Positions 1-8,344 of a stretch of 46,915 nucleotides of DNA are shown one piece after another. Under the pieces are notes generated by a model. The model made no database searches. It saw only the letters and a program-made list of their open reading frames with translations, and had not been told where the DNA came from. The stretch is from IMG/VR virus record IMGVR_UViG_3300018424_000041, positions 1-46,915 of that record. One strand, given 5' to 3'. The translations under genes were made by a program, and so were the position numbers. The DNA comes from a virus. Each line of letters starts with the position of its first letter. Within the stretch, counting starts at the first letter, position 1.

Positions 1-3000
1 GGAGCGCCGCTAGCGACCGTAGCAAGGTCGTCTCCGGTTGCTCCGATTTCCACCCATTGGCCGGAAGATCCGTCGTCGTAGTAGAGGTAGGTGCGCCCGC
101 TCGTGGTATCGAACCAGATATCTCCGACGTATGGATTTGAGGGGGCAGCGTCGGTAAGACTAGCTGAAATTCCCGAGATGCCACCAACTTCGACCCACTG
201 CTGCGTATCGCCATCATCATAATAGATGAGCATTATTCCCGTGTCAGATTCGTACCAAAGTTGTCCTGCGGTGGGCGATGATGGGGCAGTATCGGATACT
301 GTTATTCCTGCTCCACCCGAGACAAGATTCCACGTACTATTCGACCTGAAGTAGAACCTGTCATTCGTGGTGTCTATTGCAAGAGCACCGTCTGGCAACG
401 CCGCTGTTGGCTCGCCTGTGGTGGTGGTTGTGATTACGCCGCTGGTACCTGTGACAAGATCAAAGCTTGCGCTGGCGCTAGTTGATACATCCTGACCAAT
501 TTCAATAGTAGCAGAGGCGCCTTCTCCGGTTCCTCCATAAATAGTTACACCGGTTCCAGCGGTTAAAGATTCGACGTAATCACCGGCAGTATCGGTTCCG
601 AGATTTATCTCGTCGTTTACCCACGCCGCTCCGTTCCACTTTAGGTATTCTCCGGAAGCTATTGAGGTAATTGTGACATTGCCAATGTCGCTCAAAGAGT
701 TTATTTCTGGGATGGAGGCAGCGATCCAGTTTGTGCCGTCAAACTTCAAGAAGTCATTCGTTGACGGTGGGGTTGTAAAGTCGATGTTTGATATATCACC
801 GAGGGTTGTTACCAATGGGTAATAAGTCGTTCCGTCGTTGGTGAATTCCCAAATATCGTTTGCTTCGTCCCACTGCAACCTTACGTTAGTGCCACTTCCA
901 CGCTCTATTTCTATTCCCGCATCAAGAGATGGTGTTGCTTGGCCGTAGTTGAGAACTATGATGTTGTCTTCAACTTGGAGCGTGTCTGTCTCTAGCGTGG
1001 TTGTGGTGCCCTGAACGGTGAGATTTCCAGTCAGGATCAAATCGTTGAAGGTCACGTTTGCGCTGGTCGCAACGTCCTGACCGATGGCAATTCCCGCAGA
1101 GGCTCCCTCGCCGGTTCCGTTATAAACAGTTACACCTGTTCCTGCCGAGAGTGATTCGATATAGTCTCCCGTGGTGTCAGTACCTAAAGCGACAGAATCG
1201 GCCTGAACGGTTGTTGATATTACCACGTCCCCGCTGCCGTCGAAGGAGACAGAACCTGCTACGTCGCCTGAAAGCTCTATTGTCCTTGCTGTCTGTAGGG
1301 TAGTAGCAGTATCAGCGTTCCCTGTAACATTTCCAGTTAGGTCAGCGTTTACGGTATTGAAGGTAACATTTGCTGTCGTTGAAACGTCTTGGCCTATTTC
1401 AATCGTCGGCGTTGACCCTTCTCCAGTATTGTTGGAAAGAGTTATTCCTGTGCCTGCGACTAGGCTTTCAACATAATCTCCGGAGGTGTCGGAGCCCAAG
1501 TTTATGACATCGCTCGTCCAGCCAGTGCCGTCCCACTTGAGATACTCTCCTGCGGAAGGTGCTGAAGCTGAAACATTTGATATGTCGTAAAGAACGACCG
1601 AGCCCATCGCGACGGAGTGGTCGTGCGCGTCGTGACGGGCATCGGTCAGATATTGTAAGTGGTCATCGTCTGATAGACCGGTAAGCGATCCGTGGTCTGA
1701 GACGGGGAATGCTGGTATATCGCTTGATCCCGACCCGTATCGGCGCAAATCGTATACCCCACGAATTGCGGCGGAGTTGGTGTTGGTGTAAGATGTCTTT
1801 ACCTCGTAAGCAACCTTGAAAAGAGGGCGCATTTCCACTACAGGGAAGTTGTCTAGGTATTGAGCAGACCACTCCGCTGCTTCGGCTTGCCCGATATTGT
1901 TGTACTCTTCTTGGCCCATGATTCCAATGATTGGGGAACCCAAAATGTTGGTTGCAACAATCCATGTAACGCCAAATGTGCCATTCCCCAAGTCTGGAGT
2001 AGACCAAGTTCCGGCTGTATTGAGGTTATAAGTGGGTAAAGCGGACCCAAGCTTTAACGGGAATGTTGTGGCAGAATCAAATGTCCAAGTAGTTCCGGAC
2101 AGATAGATCATGGGTATTTCGGCAGCACCCTGAAGAACTTGCTCAAAGGAATTGGCTGTTGGGCTTGCTGAGTGCGTTATGTTTATTTCTAAATCTTCGT
2201 CAAAGAAAGTTCCGTTAGCAATATCTATTTGCGTATGACTATCGGCTGATCCGTCGCCATCTGTTACGTAATTTGATGCGCCCAAGCCATTTGCAATTAC
2301 TGCCCCACGAGTGCGATGCAAATATTCGTGGGTTGCCCAGTCAAGGGTGATGCCGTGGCGTTCATCGAACAGCAGATAGTCGGTGCCGTTCCAGTACAGG
2401 TAGGCGGTAGGTGTGTCTTCATGCCATGTAAAGTATGAGGTTTGGTATTGTAGAACACCACTCGTGTCGTAGTAGATGTAATACAGCGCTGGGGTGCTGG
2501 GAAGGGTTACCGTCTCTGTAGTTGTCTTTACGAAGCGAATTCCAGCACACCAGACTGTGTGCGAAGCACCAACTGGAGCGATGGAGAATACTCTGGTGCC
2601 TGCATCAAAGGAGATTGTGCTGGCGGTCCGGTCTTCATGGCCCATCGGCTCCGACGTTGGCAAAGAATCATTGACCCATTCTGTACCATCGTATATTAGA
2701 AGTTCACCGTTTTGGGCGTTGGTTACCGTTACATCAGAAAGATTTCCCAGACTAGATGTCTCTGCGGTCAGTGAAGCACTGATCGTTACATTTGATGATC
2801 CATCAAATACGGTAATGCCGGTTACGTCTCCGGTTAGTTCAATCGATCTTCCGGTCTCAAGAGCAGATGCTGTGGTTGCATTGCCGGACAGGGGTCCAGA
2901 GAATTCTGTCGCAGTGGCTGTGCCGTCAACCTCAAGTGCCGTTGAAGGAGTATTGGTGCCAACGCCCAATCTGCTATTTGCGTCGTCCCAGTAAAGATCA

Positions 3001-3704
3001 GGGGAGCTGTCTAGCGAACCCGTGTTGGCAAATTGAATAGATCCATCTGGTCCCTGAGCTGAGAGCGCTGAGGCGGCACCAATCTCAACCCACTGAGCAG
3101 AGGTTCCATCGTCGTATCGAACATACGTCTTGCCGGTGTCTGTCTCAAACCATAGATCACCGTTGTTTGCGCTTGCTGGAGCGGTATCTGAAGTGGTCAT
3201 GGCTACTACAGCCGAACCACCTACCTCAACCCACTGCTGAGTATCCCCATCATCGTAGTAAATGTACATTGAGCCCGTATCGGACTCGTACCATAGGTTT
3301 CCGGCCTCGGGAGCAACTGGCGCATCATCCGAAACAGTCACAGAAGCGCTTCCGCCCCCACCGGTAACTTGCTGCCACGTTGAGTTGGACCTGAAGTAGA
3401 AAGCGTCGTTATCAGTGTCAATAGCAAGAGCGCCGTCTGCCATTGCGGCGGTTGGGGCACCGCTGGTTGTTAAGGTGATTACACCCGCTACAGCGTGGAA
3501 AATATCATCGGTGGTTAGCGTTTCAGCGTCACTTCTGTAAAGATTGACATCACCTGCGGAAGCTCCAGCGCCCCACGTAATCTTGCCACCAGCATCTACC
3601 TGAAGGCGATTGAAGTTTTCACCGTAAAGCTTTATTCCAAGGGCCTGAGATGCGGCGGTAGCAAGCTCCTGAATACTAATAGAAGTCTTGAACTTTTGTG
3701 CCAC
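1..3704 (-). CDS. Large tail fibre protein, C-terminus beyond the window
   Basis: Open without a stop from a GTG at 3704 to the window edge, at least 1234 residues. It starts VAQKFKTSISI, matching the MAQKFLTSIDL start of the neighbouring fibre gene, which supports the GTG; AGAAGGGG lies about 13 bases upstream. The protein is Gly/Ser/Thr/Asp-rich and built of repeats: YYDDGDTQQWVEVGG-type blocks occur near both ends, and GTGVTVYNGTGEGAS-type blocks occur three times. A DDDHLQYL..ARHDAHDHS segment around residues 690-710 resembles the DDDHxQY motif of phage fibres, and LTVQGTTTTLETDTLQVEDN (about residues 880-905) resembles a segment common in T4-like structural proteins. Likely a host-recognition fibre on the baseplate. 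It has its own -10 element and follows tandem hairpins, so it may be an independent transcription unit. Confidence 0.85.
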   Translation of the reverse strand, partial: MAQKFKTSISIQELATAASQALGIKLYGENFNRLQVDAGGKITWGAGASAGDVNLYRSDAETLTTDDIFHAVAGVITLTTSGAPTAAMADGALAIDTDNDAFYFRSNSTWQQVTGGGGSASVTVSDDAPVAPEAGNLWYESDTGSMYIYYDDGDTQQWVEVGGSAVVAMTTSDTAPASANNGDLWFETDTGKTYVRYDDGTSAQWVEIGAASALSAQGPDGSIQFANTGSLDSSPDLYWDDANSRLGVGTNTPSTALEVDGTATATEFSGPLSGNATTASALETGRSIELTGDVTGITVFDGSSNVTISASLTAETSSLGNLSDVTVTNAQNGELLIYDGTEWVNDSLPTSEPMGHEDRTASTISFDAGTRVFSIAPVGASHTVWCAGIRFVKTTTETVTLPSTPALYYIYYDTSGVLQYQTSYFTWHEDTPTAYLYWNGTDYLLFDERHGITLDWATHEYLHRTRGAVIANGLGASNYVTDGDGSADSHTQIDIANGTFFDEDLEINITHSASPTANSFEQVLQGAAEIPMIYLSGTTWTFDSATTFPLKLGSALPTYNLNTAGTWSTPDLGNGTFGVTWIVATNILGSPIIGIMGQEEYNNIGQAEAAEWSAQYLDNFPVVEMRPLFKVAYEVKTSYTNTNSAAIRGVYDLRRYGSGSSDIPAFPVSDHGSLTGLSDDDHLQYLTDARHDAHDHSVAMGSVVLYDISNVSASAPSAGEYLKWDGTGWTSDVINLGSDTSGDYVESLVAGTGITLSNNTGEGSTPTIEIGQDVSTTANVTFNTVNADLTGNVTGNADTATTLQTARTIELSGDVAGSVSFDGSGDVVISTTVQADSVALGTDTTGDYIESLSAGTGVTVYNGTGEGASAGIAIGQDVATSANVTFNDLILTGNLTVQGTTTTLETDTLQVEDNIIVLNYGQATPSLDAGIEIERGSGTNVRLQWDEANDIWEFTNDGTTYYPLVTTLGDISNIDFTTPPSTNDFLKFDGTNWIAASIPEINSLSDIGNVTITSIASGEYLKWNGAAWVNDEINLGTDTAGDYVESLTAGTGVTIYGGTGEGASATIEIGQDVSTSASASFDLVTGTSGVITTTTTGEPTAALPDGALAIDTTNDRFYFRSNSTWNLVSGGAGITVSDTAPSSPTAGQLWYESDTGIMLIYYDDGDTQQWVEVGGISGISASLTDAAPSNPYVGDIWFDTTSGRTYLYYDDGSSGQWVEIGATGDDLATVASGA

Positions 3705-3763
3705 GGCCTCAACCGCCCCTTCTCTGCTTGCCCCTCAGGGCAAAATAAACGATGCTATGTGCT

Positions 3764-3769
3764 ATTATA
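3764..3769 (-). promoter_or_regulatory. TATAAT -10 element before the large fibre gene
   Basis: A perfect TATAAT on the minus strand, 60 bases before the GTG of the fibre gene and directly after the hairpin that ends the previous unit. No TTGACA-like -35 box is found 15-19 bases upstream, where the terminator hairpin sits. It could be a late promoter that does not need a host-type -35. Seen in sequence; activity is inferred. Confidence 0.4.
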
Positions 3770-3778
3770 ACATAACGA

Positions 3779-3885
3779 AGAGGGTGGGCACCTGAGATAC
3801 AGGCACCCACCCCCTCGTCGGGTAAGTCGCCTGTACGGCGTAACTACCAGAAATTCTGGTAGCGTTGCGGATTGGGGTCCGCAAC
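3779..3885 (-). terminator. Tandem hairpins after fibre gene 3892-5730
   Basis: Several stem-loops follow the stop codon within 110 bases. The first has a perfect 8-bp stem (3864-3871 with 3878-3885), the second a 9-base inverted repeat (3844-3852 with 3854-3862), a third is a short CGCC/GGCG stem (3828-3840). The last is a long GC-rich stem of about 15 bp with two G-U pairs and a small bulge (3779-3819). The last is followed by CTTCG rather than a U run, so termination may be weak; a processing or mRNA-stability role is also possible. Confidence 0.5.
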
Positions 3886-3891
3886 ATCTTA

Positions 3892-5730
3892 TCAGCCAGA
3901 GATGACAACTCTGTATGCGTTGCTGGCTGGCGCGGATGCGAACTGAACTGTAATGGCATCGGTGCTTGTGTAGTTGATGTCGGTGTAAACAACATCTCCG
4001 TCGTCTGATCCACCACTTACGTCGTATACTGTGACCGCAAGATCCTTCGTCCCAAGACCGTGGGTGATGGTGAAGGAGGCTGATGATCCGTTTCCGACGG
4101 TCTGGGCTACTCGGCGTGCGAGTACTGGAGCGTCGGTTGTACGGCTACCGCCACTGCTGTCGCCTGTGGCAAGTCCGCTGTTGCTGCGAGCTAGGGCGGC
4201 GGTATTCTGTCCGGTACCGCCATTTGCAATTGGCAGAACACCAGTTACGTCTGTGGTTAGATCGATGGTATCGACGCTAAGTACGCCCGAAGTGAAGGTC
4301 AGTCCGCTTCCGGCGATGGCGCTTGTGAGCGCTAGGCCGCTAGAAGTTGTAGTTAGGCCAGATACCGCTCCATCAATCTTGATCTGAAGATTGTCAGATG
4401 AGATTTCCAAGCCGCCAGTGCTTGCTACGTTGACAGCAAGCGCTGACCCGCTACCACCCGAAAGACCGGCTCCAGCGGCGCCTGAGGCGATTCTGAGCGT
4501 ATCAGCGTTGATCTCAATGGTCGTGGTGTCGACGTTGACGTTGAGTACGTCTCCGGTCTTGCTAAGGCCGTCACCGGCAAGAATTGTTCCAGCAACCGAG
4601 AACAGAGCGAAGTCAAGTCCGGTTGTGTCAACAGTTATTGGAGCATCTGTCGTAAGAACCCAACCAGAGTCGGCGTTCTCAGTACCTTCCTCAACGAAGG
4701 TGAACATTCCGGGCGTGACTTCAGTGTCAGAGTTGGCGTCTTCTGCTCTGGTCCAGCCGCCGGAGTCAACTACGTAAATACCGTTCTCGGAAGCGGTGCT
4801 TTGGTCCTTTACAAGAACTCTATCGCCATCTGAAAGGGAAACACCGTCTAGGGAGGTTACGGTACCATCAAGTGCGATGTTAGATCCATCTGTAGCCGCA
4901 AGCACTGAAGCCTTGACATCAAGGCCTGTTCTTGCAGCGTCTACGTAAGCCTTGTTGGCAGCATCTGTTGGGTCTACTGGAGCACCTAGGTTGGTGATCC
5001 GGTTGCTTCCCATGCCAATATTTGCTGCGGCATCTTGAAGCTCATCAAGGCTGTGGTTTGAGATGTCTGAAACTTGACCGGTTACATTGCCGGTAAGATC
5101 AGCGTTTACAGTGTTGAAGGTGACATTTGCAGTTGTCGAAACGTCCTGACCGATGGCAATTGTTGCTGAAGCACCCTCACCAGTGCCGTTGTAGACGGTA
5201 ACACCAGTTCCGGCACCGACTGCTTCAATGTAGTCGCCCGTGGTGTCGGTGCCAAGTTCAACCGAATCAGCCTGAATAGTTGTGCTGATTGTTACGTTTG
5301 CCGAGCCATCAAAGGAGACGCTTCCGGCAACGTCTCCTGAAAGGGCAATAGTTCTAGCTGTTTGCAGTGCAGATGCCGTATCGGCATTACCGGTAACGTC
5401 ACCACTTAGATCTGCGGTAATTGTACCAGCACTAAAGTTGCCCGACGCATCCCTTAGTACGAGGGTATCGGCGGTATTCGTGGATGCCGCATCAAGGCTA
5501 AGGCTCAGCGAGCCGTCTGCTAGGCTGACATTTAGCTGATCTGTCGTTGATGCGACCTCAAAGATTACAGTTTGCCATGACGTTCCGTCATAGTAGCGAA
5601 GCGTATTTGCGGTGGTATCGTAGTAGAAGCGGCCAGCAATGCCAGTAGGAGCAGTTGAAAGATTGTGTACTACAGCATTCTGAAGCTCATTCGTGGTGAG
5701 ATCAATGCTGGTTAAGAACTTCTGAGCCAT
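3892..5730 (-). CDS. Tail fibre protein (612 aa)
   Basis: 612 residues, ATG at 5730 with GGAGGAAGCC just upstream. The N-terminus (MAQKFLTSIDL, then YYDTTANTLRYYDGTSW) looks like a baseplate-attachment segment shared with the next fibre gene. Residues about 100-215 nearly duplicate part of that larger fibre (see the findings). The middle, around residues 265-385, contains the ANKAYVDAA...LVKDQST.ENGIYVV..GGWTRAEDA fibre module found in many phages. The C-terminus, GLGTKDLAVTVYD...VVYTDINYTSTDAITVQF, resembles the small beta domain at the ends of other phage fibres. Likely a trimeric host-binding fibre. The family is clear; the receptor cannot be predicted. Confidence 0.85.
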   Translation of the reverse strand: MAQKFLTSIDLTTNELQNAVVHNLSTAPTGIAGRFYYDTTANTLRYYDGTSWQTVIFEVASTTDQLNVSLADGSLSLSLDAASTNTADTLVLRDASGNFSAGTITADLSGDVTGNADTASALQTARTIALSGDVAGSVSFDGSANVTISTTIQADSVELGTDTTGDYIEAVGAGTGVTVYNGTGEGASATIAIGQDVSTTANVTFNTVNADLTGNVTGQVSDISNHSLDELQDAAANIGMGSNRITNLGAPVDPTDAANKAYVDAARTGLDVKASVLAATDGSNIALDGTVTSLDGVSLSDGDRVLVKDQSTASENGIYVVDSGGWTRAEDANSDTEVTPGMFTFVEEGTENADSGWVLTTDAPITVDTTGLDFALFSVAGTILAGDGLSKTGDVLNVNVDTTTIEINADTLRIASGAAGAGLSGGSGSALAVNVASTGGLEISSDNLQIKIDGAVSGLTTTSSGLALTSAIAGSGLTFTSGVLSVDTIDLTTDVTGVLPIANGGTGQNTAALARSNSGLATGDSSGGSRTTDAPVLARRVAQTVGNGSSASFTITHGLGTKDLAVTVYDVSGGSDDGDVVYTDINYTSTDAITVQFASAPASNAYRVVISG

Positions 5731-5742
5731 TCAGGCTTCCTC

Positions 5743-6222
5743 CTACGTAAGATATGCTTTTCCGGAAAATGGTGCAGAGAAATTCAGTTGTATTTCGCTA
5801 TCACTACTATATGATACCTCACCGTGGACCACTGTCCCTGCAGAATCGACTACTGTGACAGAAGGTCTTCCCCCTAAATCGTGGACTACGTTCCAAGTGG
5901 TGGCGGGGACGGGCTGATCATGGATATACCGCTTAGTACGCAAATACAGCTCAGCGGAGGGCCATCCATCTGGACCTTTGGGCCCATATAGCTGACCAAG
6001 TGAAATATTGATCCAGAAATCGCCCTCTTCACCGACTGATGGGTCTGGCGAGGTGGTTCCGTAGAATATCTTGGAACTAGCGCCTTGGTCGTTTATGAAC
6101 GTAGCCGCAACGACCGTAACTTCGTTTTCTGTGGTCTCCGCAACGGTTACGGAGTTGATAATGTCATAAGGAGTTACGGTATTAGCTTGTATTTCGCTAA
6201 CTTGAACTGTATTGTCAGCCAT
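5743..6222 (-). CDS. Short tail appendage/fibre protein
   Basis: 159 residues. A central segment, FYGTTSPDPSVGEEGDFWIN, is typical of phage fibre and collagen-like appendage proteins, followed by LYGPKGPDGW, a single collagen-like Gly-X-Y patch. The C-terminal 45 residues (HDLGGRPSVTVVDSAG through FSAPFSGKAYL) form a domain related to the C-terminal domain of the 612-residue fibre upstream of it on the map. It starts two bases after the stop of gene 6225-6563 and ends 12 bases before the fibre start, so it is cotranscribed with them. Probably a minor baseplate appendage or fibre tip. Confidence 0.7.
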   Translation of the reverse strand: MADNTVQVSEIQANTVTPYDIINSVTVAETTENEVTVVAATFINDQGASSKIFYGTTSPDPSVGEEGDFWINISLGQLYGPKGPDGWPSAELYLRTKRYIHDQPVPATTWNVVHDLGGRPSVTVVDSAGTVVHGEVSYSSDSEIQLNFSAPFSGKAYLT

Positions 6223-6224
6223 TA

Positions 6225-6563
6225 TTACTCCGTGAGGTAGAAATTGCCCTGTATTAGCCTAATGACAGCTCCATTAGCGCGATTGACTAACTCCAAGTCG
6301 TAAATGCCATTATCGGCAATTGCGGCAGTCTCTTCGGCGGTCAAACTCACGTAAATTTTGCCATTTTCGGCGTCATGTATTAGTCTACCATTGTCTGAGC
6401 TCAGCTCAATTAGATAATCGGGAGAAGACATCAATCTTCTCACCTGCATTCTTGAATCGTAGATTCGGAGGTTGGCTAGATCGTTGTCGGGATTCTTGAT
6501 CGTTATAGTCACATTTAGGGGCTGAGACTTAACGCAATGAAAGTCGTAAAGTCCTGCAGTCAT
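6225..6563 (-). CDS. Small beta-rich phage structural protein, paralogue of 14086-14430
   Basis: 112 residues. The ATG at 6563 was chosen over an upstream in-frame start because it forms a TAATG overlap with the preceding gene and because MTAGLYDFHC aligns with MSAGQYNFIC, the start of the 114-residue protein at 14086-14430. Shared motifs run in the same order: RMQVRR, ENGR/DNGR, a GIYDLEL/GVYDLEL strand and RLIQGNFYLT/RLLEGSFFLT at the end. This is a widespread small phage protein type predicted to be all-beta (BppU N-terminal-like) and usually encoded near fibre genes. Exact role unknown; an adaptor or Ig-like baseplate component is likely. Confidence 0.65.
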   Translation of the reverse strand: MTAGLYDFHCVKSQPLNVTITIKNPDNDLANLRIYDSRMQVRRLMSSPDYLIELSSDNGRLIHDAENGKIYVSLTAEETAAIADNGIYDLELVNRANGAVIRLIQGNFYLTE

Positions 6564-6871
6564 TAGATGTATCCTGTCAAGTAGTCCTCGGCTACGAGTA
6601 TAAGGCCACGAGCAATCCATTCGGGAACATTGTCAGAAGTCACGACCAGAACGCTTGATTCCCCGTCCGCATCTATTACTTCAGCCGACAATACGAAATT
6701 ACCAACCATCAGAACATCGTCCCCGGCCTTGTCAACAATAGACTTCACCACTTCGCCTATTCCGGCAGGCTGTCCTGTTTTTTCACCTATTGCTTCTGAT
6801 AGCGTGGCAAGCAACTCATCGATATTGTCTTCTCCGGACATTTCGCTGAAATTGTTGTCGCTATCACCCAT
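6563..6871 (-). CDS. Conserved phage protein of unknown function
   Basis: 102 residues, acidic N-terminus. The second half (residues 55-102) has a strand-rich segment with FVLSAEVIDADGESSVLVVT followed by a helix (VPEWIARGLILVAEDYL). That pattern, a short domain with a VxxSDNxPEW step and a final helix, is seen in small proteins of other actinophages that I recognise only as unnamed. Its start overlaps the end of the membrane coiled-coil gene by 8 bases and its stop forms TAATG with the next gene, so expression is coupled. No catalytic motif is visible. Confidence 0.6.
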   Translation of the reverse strand: MGDSDNNFSEMSGEDNIDELLATLSEAIGEKTGQPAGIGEVVKSIVDKAGDDVLMVGNFVLSAEVIDADGESSVLVVTSDNVPEWIARGLILVAEDYLTGYI

Positions 6872-7181
6872 TGTGTAAATCCTTGACTTTCATTCTGAGG
6901 GATACAACCTCATCAAGCAACTCTGAGTTCTTGGTTTCCAGCTCTTGTATTTCAGTCTGGAGATGATGAGTGATATATCGGAGCCTGTTGTTTTCTTTAC
7001 GCTGTAGTTCGTATTCTATCCTGCTTTGCTTCACGATATCCAGCCATACCTTATCTTGCGCTGTCTCCACATCGAACTTTATCCGACTCTTCTTGACCTG
7101 ATTTGTTGTCAGTATTCCCGCGAATGTAAGCACAGACCCAGCAATGGCGGGCAGGGACATATTCATGAATTCTTGCCACAT
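6864..7181 (-). CDS. Membrane-anchored coiled-coil protein
   Basis: 105 residues with one hydrophobic helix at about residues 9-27 (LPAIAGSVLTFAGILTT) and a long charged helix from about 45 to the end with heptad-like Leu/Ile spacing (LRYITHHLQTEIQELETKNS). ATG at 7181 is preceded by CGGAGC. The layout resembles small phage proteins near lysis or tail genes such as spanin-like or accessory holin proteins, but the lysis cassette is 13 kb away and no lipobox is present. Function unknown; a cell-envelope role is an inference from the topology. Confidence 0.6.
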   Translation of the reverse strand: MWQEFMNMSLPAIAGSVLTFAGILTTNQVKKSRIKFDVETAQDKVWLDIVKQSRIEYELQRKENNRLRYITHHLQTEIQELETKNSELLDEVVSLRMKVKDLHNG

Positions 7182-7198
7182 GTGGTGCTCCGTTTTGT

Positions 7199-7204
7199 AG
7201 TATA
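7199..7204 (-). promoter_or_regulatory. TATACT -10 element before 6864-7181
   Basis: TATACT on the minus strand followed about 17 bases later by the ATG, with CGGAGC as ribosome site in between. No -35 box is visible 15-19 bases upstream. The same hexamer is used by the stronger promoter candidates of this phage (sigma, polymerase, reductase, tRNA). Confidence 0.3.
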
Positions 7205-7230
7205 TGTCCCATGGGAACTCCTGAGACTTG

Positions 7231-8316
7231 TTAGGTTACTGGCCCAATGTCTTCAACGACCAACTGCGTTGGATAAGCAAATCCGCCGTTGTTCTGCCAG
7301 CCACGGCATTCTACGGTTGTGGGGCCTGAGGCAACAAAGACGCAGCTTACATTAAGTGAGTCTGCGTGACTAGACTGATAGAACTGAGTGCCCTGACTGC
7401 TAACGCTGCTTCCATTTACGTATACAGCTAAGCGGTACTGTCCGGCTCCAACGCTGCCGTCAAAGGAAGCCTGTGTGGTGGCTTTGTAGTATCTGCCTGC
7501 TTCAGCTTGGAAAGTCCCACCGGTAATTAGTGTCCAGCTTCCGAGTCCGGTATTTGAGGTTTTCTCGGTAAGTAAAACAACACCCTTTGGTAGGCTATTT
7601 ATAAAGGTCTGGTTGATCTTGTCTGTCGTTATCGTGGCGTTTGCGATCTTGTCTGCGGTTATGGCTAGATTGCTTATCTTTGTGGTGGTGACAGCGGAAT
7701 CACTTAACTTAGCCGATGTTACATTCGCATCCGCTATCTTTGTTGTAGTTACCGCTCCAGTAGCAAGCTTTGATTCTTGTACGGAGGATGACGCTAGCTT
7801 TGAGGCGGTTATGGCGTTGTTTGCGATTCGCGCTTCGGGAATTGTTCCCGTGGCAAGCTTGTTGGCGTCAATGTCGTTTCCAAGCTTGGCGTTTGTTACC
7901 GATCCGGCGCCAAGCTTTGCTGTTGTCACTGAAAGATCAGTTAGCTTATCTGTGGTTACTGATGCACTTTGAAGCATTGCCGTTGTTATGGTGGACGGGT
8001 CGATTCCGTGCTTGTGGTCTGCCCGCGCAGTTGAATCAACAGTTCCACTAGATGCGGATCCGTCTAGGTTTACGGACGAGCCAAACTTGCGAACATCATA
8101 CCAGTCAGTCCCATCGCAATACGAAAGAGTCGATCCATCCCAGTGGAAAAAGCCTTCGTACTCTGAGCCCGCTGCTGGTTTGGTCCCAGCTTGCGAATAG
8201 CCAGCAGCGCGAAGATCTAGATTGGAGTGAGAAAGGGTCATCTGGTTGCGGGTGAATGGATCTCCACCATCTCCCCAAACGTATAAACCGAATCTGTTAG
8301 TTGTGCTTACTGCCAT
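7231..8316 (-). CDS. Tail fibre/appendage protein with beta-helical repeats
   Basis: 361 residues. N-terminus MAVSTTNRFGLYVWGDGGDP plus DHKHGIDPSTI (about residue 102) resembles the attachment part of actinophage minor tail proteins. Residues 108-240 hold about 15 imperfect 8-10-residue repeats of the type SVTTAKLGAGSVTNAKLG, i.e. x-I/V-T-x-x-K-I/L, suggesting a triple-stranded beta-helix shaft. The C-terminal 120 residues (SNTGLGSWTLITGG onward) look like a jelly-roll receptor-binding domain. ATG at 8316 has CAGGAG upstream. Likely a trimeric appendage. Confidence 0.75.
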   Translation of the reverse strand: MAVSTTNRFGLYVWGDGGDPFTRNQMTLSHSNLDLRAAGYSQAGTKPAAGSEYEGFFHWDGSTLSYCDGTDWYDVRKFGSSVNLDGSASSGTVDSTARADHKHGIDPSTITTAMLQSASVTTDKLTDLSVTTAKLGAGSVTNAKLGNDIDANKLATGTIPEARIANNAITASKLASSSVQESKLATGAVTTTKIADANVTSAKLSDSAVTTTKISNLAITADKIANATITTDKINQTFINSLPKGVVLLTEKTSNTGLGSWTLITGGTFQAEAGRYYKATTQASFDGSVGAGQYRLAVYVNGSSVSSQGTQFYQSSHADSLNVSCVFVASGPTTVECRGWQNNGGFAYPTQLVVEDIGPVT

Positions 8317-8344
8317 AATTTTCTCCTGAGGTTATATGGATATT

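Noticed and set aside
4031-4777. Plus-strand open frames opposite the fibre gene
   Set aside because: They mirror the Ser/Thr/Val-rich coding of the minus-strand fibre, have no ribosome sites, and the protein on the minus strand has clear family motifs. Other plus-strand frames across the window are similar shadows.
1-5730. Diversity-generating retroelement acting on the fibres
   Set aside because: Repeats exist but no reverse transcriptase, template repeat pattern or adenine-biased variability can be seen in the window.
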